Assembly: GCF_964340395.1 (NCBI RefSeq)
Contig: NC_135555.1
Location: forward strand, 25,293,725 to 25,357,724
Direction of reading: 5' to 3'
Origin: Glandiceps talaboti
Taxonomy: Eukaryota > Hemichordata > Enteropneusta > Spengelidae
DNA: 64,000 nt
Shown: positions 59,034 through 64,000 of the stretch, one piece after another
Layout: the number at the start of each line of letters is the position of its first letter
How positions within the stretch are numbered: position 1 is the first letter of the stretch
The notes under the pieces: model-generated
Databases searched by the model: none
What the model was told of the DNA's origin: nothing
What the model saw: the letters and a program-made list of their open reading frames with translations, nothing else
Program-made: the position numbers and the translations under genes

Positions 59034-61015
59034 ATCAACCTCATAGTGACCGACAGCCCCTTTTTAACACATCTAAACGGCTTGTCGTCATCATCCCAGA
59101 AGACCTTAATATATCAGATTCAGAACGGAATGTTCTTAGTAGGGGCTTACATACATTCCTATTAAATCTCATATCAACGAGTTCTATGTTAAACGTGATG
59201 TCGAAAGTCTTCGCTTGAAAGAGTACTTTGCTAATGATGATAATGATACCCAGGGTGAAGCTCATGTTAATAATATCAATAACCAACGATTGTTTGGTGC
59301 CCTCCCTGCACATTGGACACCTCAAGCTGGTCGCAATAGTACTCTTGACCATTACATCAATGTTTGCAGGCGTGAGGTTTATACTATTAAATTTAATAAC
59401 AAGTTCCCTTTCAGTAACATCACCAAGGAAGAACGCGATGCTATTTCATCCCTTAGAAAGCGCGATGATACGAACCATGCTCTTAAAGTACTTAATGGCT
59501 TCCAATTCCAACAAGGTAAGCCAAGATACCCTTTTTCCTTGTATACTTCCATACCACACAATGAAGGTTTATAGTTGCAATCGAACACTATCTTAATTTA
59601 AGACCTGTACTTGACCCTCCTACCCACGTACTTCTTAGATTAGCTGAACTTGTTCTTACCTGTAATTATTTTACCTCTAATGACAGATATTTTGTGCAGA
59701 AACGCGGCGTTGCTATGGGAAGTTGTATTGGACCTAGTTATGCTTGTTTATTTATGTCTTATCAAGAACACCTTATTTTCAGCTCGTATCAAGGGATCTT
59801 ACCTGATCTATATAAACGATTTATTGATGACGGCGTTGGTGCAGCATCACTCAAACTTGAGGACCTTATGCAGTCTATTAATAACATATGTAATTTTAAT
59901 CCTGCTATTCAGTATACTTATGATATTTCAGAACTAACTATCAATTTCCTTGACATCTCCCTTAGGATTGATGGTGATGATATAGCTACATCTATTTATA
60001 CTAAACCTACTGATTCACATTCATATTTGCAGTATGGTTCATCACATCCTAATAAGTGTAAAGATTCCATTCCCTATTCACAATTACTTCGTTTACGTCG
60101 TATTTGTAGTAGTGATTTGGATTTCAGAGAAAGGTCTGCTGAATTTTGCACGTACTTCCATCAACGTGGTTATCCTATGTCTGTTACCAACGCGGCTTTA
60201 CATAAAGTATCATCTTTAATTTGTCTAGGGAAGCGTGTATCAAATCACATGATCAGAAGAGTAACAACGATCGTCCCATACTAGCTCTTACATACCATCC
60301 CTTTTCAACTAGAGTTAAACACATTATATACAAGCATTTTAATATCTTACGTTCTAATAGGGTTACCAATTCATTGTTTCCTGAAGTACCATTAACAGCT
60401 TGGCGTCGTGATACCAGTCTTAGAGATATGGTGGTACGTACAGAACAACGTGAATTGGAAGTTAATGCTGGTTCATTTCCATGCGATCGTACTCTGTGTG
60501 GTACATGTCGTTTCATTATTAATACTAATCATGTTTTGGCCATAAGAACAGTGTGGCTGTTACAAGTAGATTTACTTGTATTAGTACTAACGTAGTGTAT
60601 TGCATTACATGTCAAAAATGTGTATCAGATATGTCCATTTCAGGAATTTGTAAGGTTTCTGGTGATGAGAAAGCATTGAGGTTAAAGGAAGAAGAAATCA
60701 TTTTCCGTATTGGAACGCTGGAACCCCTTGGAATTAATAGATTATTCTCGTCATTCCCAATCTAATCAGGGTATTTTTAAAATTTCAGGCGTATTCTATT
60801 GGGTTCTATTTGGTGCGTGCGAATATTAGAACTTTTCCCACGTATAACCGTTTATATATCACGCGCGGTTTTGTTCCCTTTCATTCAATTATGTTCAGGT
60901 TTTAACCTAACATTTCTGTATCTCGCCGATTTTTCCTTTGAAAAAGAATATTTATTCGAAACGTCGGATTTTTCATCTATTTAAACGGACTGATTTATAA
61001 GTTCCATATACATTT
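59029..61015 (+). mobile_element. Degenerate Penelope-like retroelement (PLE), RT and C-terminal region
   Basis: Plus-strand frames recognisably cover a PLE: an N-terminal part (ISDSERNVLSRG; RLKEYFA), the RT core (RGVAMGSCIGPSYACLFMS; KRFIDDGVGAA with the FIDD catalytic aspartates; ELTINFLDISLRI; SIYTKPTDSHSYLQYGSSHP) and the C-terminal Cys region ([22 protein letters not shown]) to [20 protein letters not shown]. At least three frame breaks (~59160, ~59575-59600, ~60270 and again near 60530) and two deletions disable it: the early RT part before LYTSIPHNEGL is missing, and so is the GIY-YIG core. It is flanked on both sides by CATA/CA microsatellite. Confidence 0.9.
59694..60284 (+). pseudogene. 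PLE reverse transcriptase core fragment
   Basis: This is the longest surviving open piece, ~196 codons. It carries the GVAMGSCIGPSYAC block, the FIDD active-site motif (usual PLE form is YxDD-like), the NFLDISL block and the TKPTDSHSYLQYGSSHP signature seen across PLEs. Only two of the three catalytic aspartates are on this fragment; the first lies in the deleted upstream part. It ends with a frame break after MIRRVTT. Confidence 0.88.
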
Positions 61016-61106
61016 CTACATACATACATACATACATACATACATACATACATACATACTTACATACATACATACTTACATGCATGCATGCAAACATACA
61101 TCCATC

Positions 61107-61154
<48 letters not shown>

Positions 61155-61192
61155 CACACATACATACATACATACATACATACATACATACA

Positions 61193-61226
<34 letters not shown>

Positions 61227-61273
61227 CATACATACATACATACATACATACAAACAAACAAACAAACAAATAA
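61016..61273. repeat. (CATA)n-(CA)n-(CATA)n-(AAAC)n microsatellite at the 3' edge of the PLE
   Basis: CATA repeats with CTTA and CATG variants, a CCAT stretch, a CA run, more CATA, then AAAC. It starts about 50 bases after the PLE motif GAAACGTCGGA. Confidence 0.97.
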
Positions 61274-62330
61274 AGTATCTTATTTATTCAATGTATTATA
61301 GCCTATAGGTCAGCATAATTTAGTTTTGTCACGATTACATATCATTATCATATGTCTTTCGCCATTCGACGAGAAATGTATAGCCAGATAATGACGAATA
61401 AAGTCTGTTTGACTTTAATATAATGTAATAATCTTACCTTGATTGTAGATGAAATCCTCAACACACAGTTACCACATTAACGTTTCAGTTCATGTCTAAA
61501 GGGTGTCATGTGTCCAAATTATAGCCACACCGATCCTCATTTTTTCTTCGTCATCTCTCAGCTGATATCGATGAAACTACGCAGACTCAGTCACATAAGT
61601 CACTTTCATAATTTATTCCCATCGTGACAAGCATTCACCTGACGTTATTTAATGTTCCTTTCCTACCTACAAACTACGTAGTCAAACTGTCTATGTTATA
61701 TTTATATTTCAAAGGTAAAAATCGTTTAATTGATCCTAACATCAGACAGGTTTAGTAGCATTATGAAAATGTTCAATTCTTCACATATATTATTGACGAT
61801 GCATAATTTTTACTTGGCGCACGAGAGGAGTATAACCAGTATGTGATTAGGTTCAATTTGACATTTGGTGTATTGTTTGAATCTGTACTTTCGGAAACAA
61901 CTTATGTGATATCCAGGAAATGATTTCATTCAGTGTCACATATTTATGTTGCAATGGTGAAGCACTTTTTTTCTTTTTTTTGGAGGGGGGGGGGGGTTGT
62001 TGTAAGAAATCGTATAGGTTAACATACAACACTCACATAAGACGTTAAAGTTAAAATACACTCCCCGCACATTATATTCCAACTTAAATTCTTAAAAATT
62101 GGATGTATATATACAATATAAAATACTAATACAATATATTCTAAGAAACGGACGGATGGTGCAGATAATCTATGGCCTAGATTTAGTGAATGAACACAAA
62201 TTGATCAAACACACTATATTAATGAAGCTCTCGTGTACAAAATCCGACACATATATTATTCCCCAATATTTTTCATCGAGCAGCCAAGGAAAATACGAGT
62301 GACCTAAGGGGTCCTTGACAACCCTTATGT
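61274..62330. other. Intergenic, nothing recognised
   Basis: AT-rich sequence with a G run at ~61984-61995. I see no coding sequence or clear repeat before the dispersed element that starts near 62330. Confidence 0.4.
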
Positions 62331-62334
62331 CACG

Positions 62335-62575
62335 AGTAATTTTCCGGTTGCATGAAGACATATTGGGAATAATAGAATTATACCATCGCCAGTAATATAG
62401 AAAAAAATTTATGGAAAATAATAGCAATTTTGAGCGTTTTGACTCATATTTTAACAACACAGCAGAACCAATGACGTAGACACGCGTTGTCGTGACGTAG
62501 ACACATTGTAGAACGATCAGAGTACTATATATTCCATATTTGTTGTAAAACGTGACTCGTGCATAGTATAAATGA
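62335..62575 (+). repeat. Second copy of the dispersed repeat found at the left edge of the window
   Basis: Order and spacing of words (GGTTGCATGAAGACATATTG, TTTTGACTCATATT, AGAACCAATGACGTAG, GTCGTGACGTAG, TCCATATTTG, CGTGCAT) match ~80-285. Identity is moderate. The second hairpin arm present at 302-344 is absent here. A 180-codon minus-strand frame spanning it (62712-62170) has no recognisable domain. Confidence 0.6.
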
Positions 62576-63400
62576 AAATTAGACATATCGATTGTAACAA
62601 AGCACTGACTTTCAAATACTTCATGATAAAACACCAAACGTATACAGAAAACATCAAAGTGGCACAAACTGAATATAAACAAGATTCTTATCTTAGTTTG
62701 CGTCAACTGCAAGTGATGGTTTCATATAAGAATCCTTCATTTAGTAGTATACTCCAAGTACCTTTTTCAACATGTAGTAGAAATTACGCCTCAAACCTAT
62801 AAACTCAACTTGTGATCATTGAGTCCTGATCCTGGGAACAGTCAGGGATCGGTCAGTTTCTCGGGGGGGGGGGGGGGGTCGATGGTTTTTTCCATTGGGC
62901 CGACGACAATTCTCTACTCCCCCTCTCTGTAAAACCGAAAACAGTCTGACCCCCCTCTATCACTTAATTCTAAAACATGATGACCCCCCCCCCCCAGGGT
63001 CCCCTATATATCATATCAACACGCCGGGTACTTCATCGTGAATCAGAGTGACTTGACTATGTGTCGTAAATTCTTTATAAGACAGTACACCATCATGTAA
63101 TTAGCGACTACAGAGGATTGAAATATTTCAAAACAAGAAAGATAAAAAGAAGCTTTAATAGCATCTTGACAGTAAAACGTAGAAGGGAAGCTTGAGATGG
63201 GAATATATGCATCACTCATGGGGGGGGGGTCCTAGGCGATCTCCCCTACTACTAGAAACTCTGGAGGGTTTTTTGACACTCACAGCCAATTTTTAGGATA
63301 TTCAGACACTTTTAGCCAATAATTTCCAAGCTTTACGAGACAGCACCATCAAGTACATGTACTACTATTTTACACATAAGTCAGCACATCTGATGGTTGT
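62576..63400. other. Intergenic with several G and C homopolymers
   Basis: G runs at ~62864-62877 and ~63220-63229 and a C run at ~62985-62995, with CCCCCTCTCTGTAAAAC-like and CCCCCTCTATCAC-like text between. No gene is seen. Confidence 0.4.
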
Positions 63401-63870
63401 ATCATTGCTACATGGTAGGCAGAACGTTGCTACATGGTAGGCAGAACGTTGCTACATGATAGGTAGAACGTTGCTTCATGGTAGGCAGAACGTTGCTTCA
63501 CGGTGGGCAGAACGTTGCTACATGGTAGGCAGACCGTTGCTACATGGTAGGCAGAACGTTGCTACATGGTAGGCAGAACGTTGCTTCACGGTAGGCAGAA
63601 CGTTGCTACATGGTAGGTAGAACGTTGCTTCATGTTAGGCAGAACGTTGCTACATGTTAGGCAGAACGTTGCTTCATGGTGGGCAGAACGTTGCTACATG
63701 GTAGGCAGAACGTTGCTACATGGTAGGCAGAACGTTGCTACATGTTAGGCAGAACGTTGCTACATGGTAGGCAGAACGTTGCTACATGGTAGGTAGAACG
63801 TTGCTACATGGTAGGTTGCTTCGTGGTAGGCAGAACGTTGCTTCATGGTAGGCAGAACGTTGCTACATGG
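63400..63870 (+). repeat. 22-bp minisatellite, about 21 copies
   Basis: The unit is GCTACATGGTAGGCAGAACG plus TT, with GCTTCATGG, CACGG and GTAGGTAG variants and one shortened copy near 63812. A G run follows at ~63890. Confidence 0.95.
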
Positions 63871-64000
63871 TCCATATGTGACCATTTCGGGGGGGGGGCA
63901 GTGTTTGGTTGTTCGTTGGTTTGTTGTCGTTTACTCATGTATGTATCTACTCATTTGTCAGTTTATTTTGTTTGTTTGTTTGTTTGTTTGTTTGTTTATT

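Noticed and set aside
62170-62712. 180-codon minus-strand ORF as a gene
   Set aside because: It spans a dispersed repeat copy, has no recognisable domain, and the related copy at ~75-285 does not keep the frame.

Overview
This is a eukaryotic, animal-type genomic window (AT-rich, GT-AG introns, many micro- and minisatellites). It carries two convergent multi-exon genes. The repeats (Penelope-like retroelement remains, foldback elements, motifs such as TTTGCATAATTAATGA, a short element ending in a run of TTGA) fit a marine invertebrate. A hemichordate or amphioxus-like deuterostome is my best guess, but the sequence alone does not settle the phylum.

Left half (+ strand, 446-31854): the last ten coding exons of an ATP9/Neo1-class P4-ATPase (putative phospholipid flippase). 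The 5' part, including the DKTGT phosphorylation motif, lies off the left edge. All splice phases agree, and the reading frame ends at a TAG at 31852-31854. Its introns are unusually full of tandem repeats: a 37-bp array (766-2081), a 67-bp array fused directly to a 36/37-bp array (3811-14644, almost the whole 11.2-kb intron), a 43-bp array (15480-16675), several short arrays, and a 7.4-kb 31/37-bp array (24175-31590) in the last intron that is packed with GTAAGT 5'-splice-site consensus. Two exon/intron junctions (538 and 20150) are themselves tandemly duplicated.

Centre (31855-41700): the 3' ends of the two genes face each other. Between them lie a 42-bp array (32275-34235), a foldback element (35011-35436), a small unrecognised ORF, a possible Ty3/gypsy RT relic and a 33/34-bp dimeric array (37020-39180).

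Right half (- strand, 56971 down to 41699): a bestrophin gene (calcium-activated chloride channel) with eight coding exons, from the canonical N-terminus to a serine-rich tail. Its neck residues I76, F80 and F84, the position-205 aperture residue and the acidic calcium clasp fall at exactly the vertebrate numbering. Its introns hold a 3.35-kb nested foldback element (44861-48208), a 43-bp array, a Penelope-like element (PLE) fragment carrying a GIY-YIG motif, and a 3.3-kb 37-bp array in intron 1.

Far right (57000-64000): microsatellites, a 25-bp array, a dead PLE (59029-61015) bounded on both sides by CATA/CA microsatellite, a second copy of the dispersed repeat that opens the window, and a 22-bp array. 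About half of the window is tandem repeat. The very long ORFs inside the arrays result from repeat units without stop codons and are not genes. I found no tRNA, rRNA, CRISPR array or bacterial-type operon.
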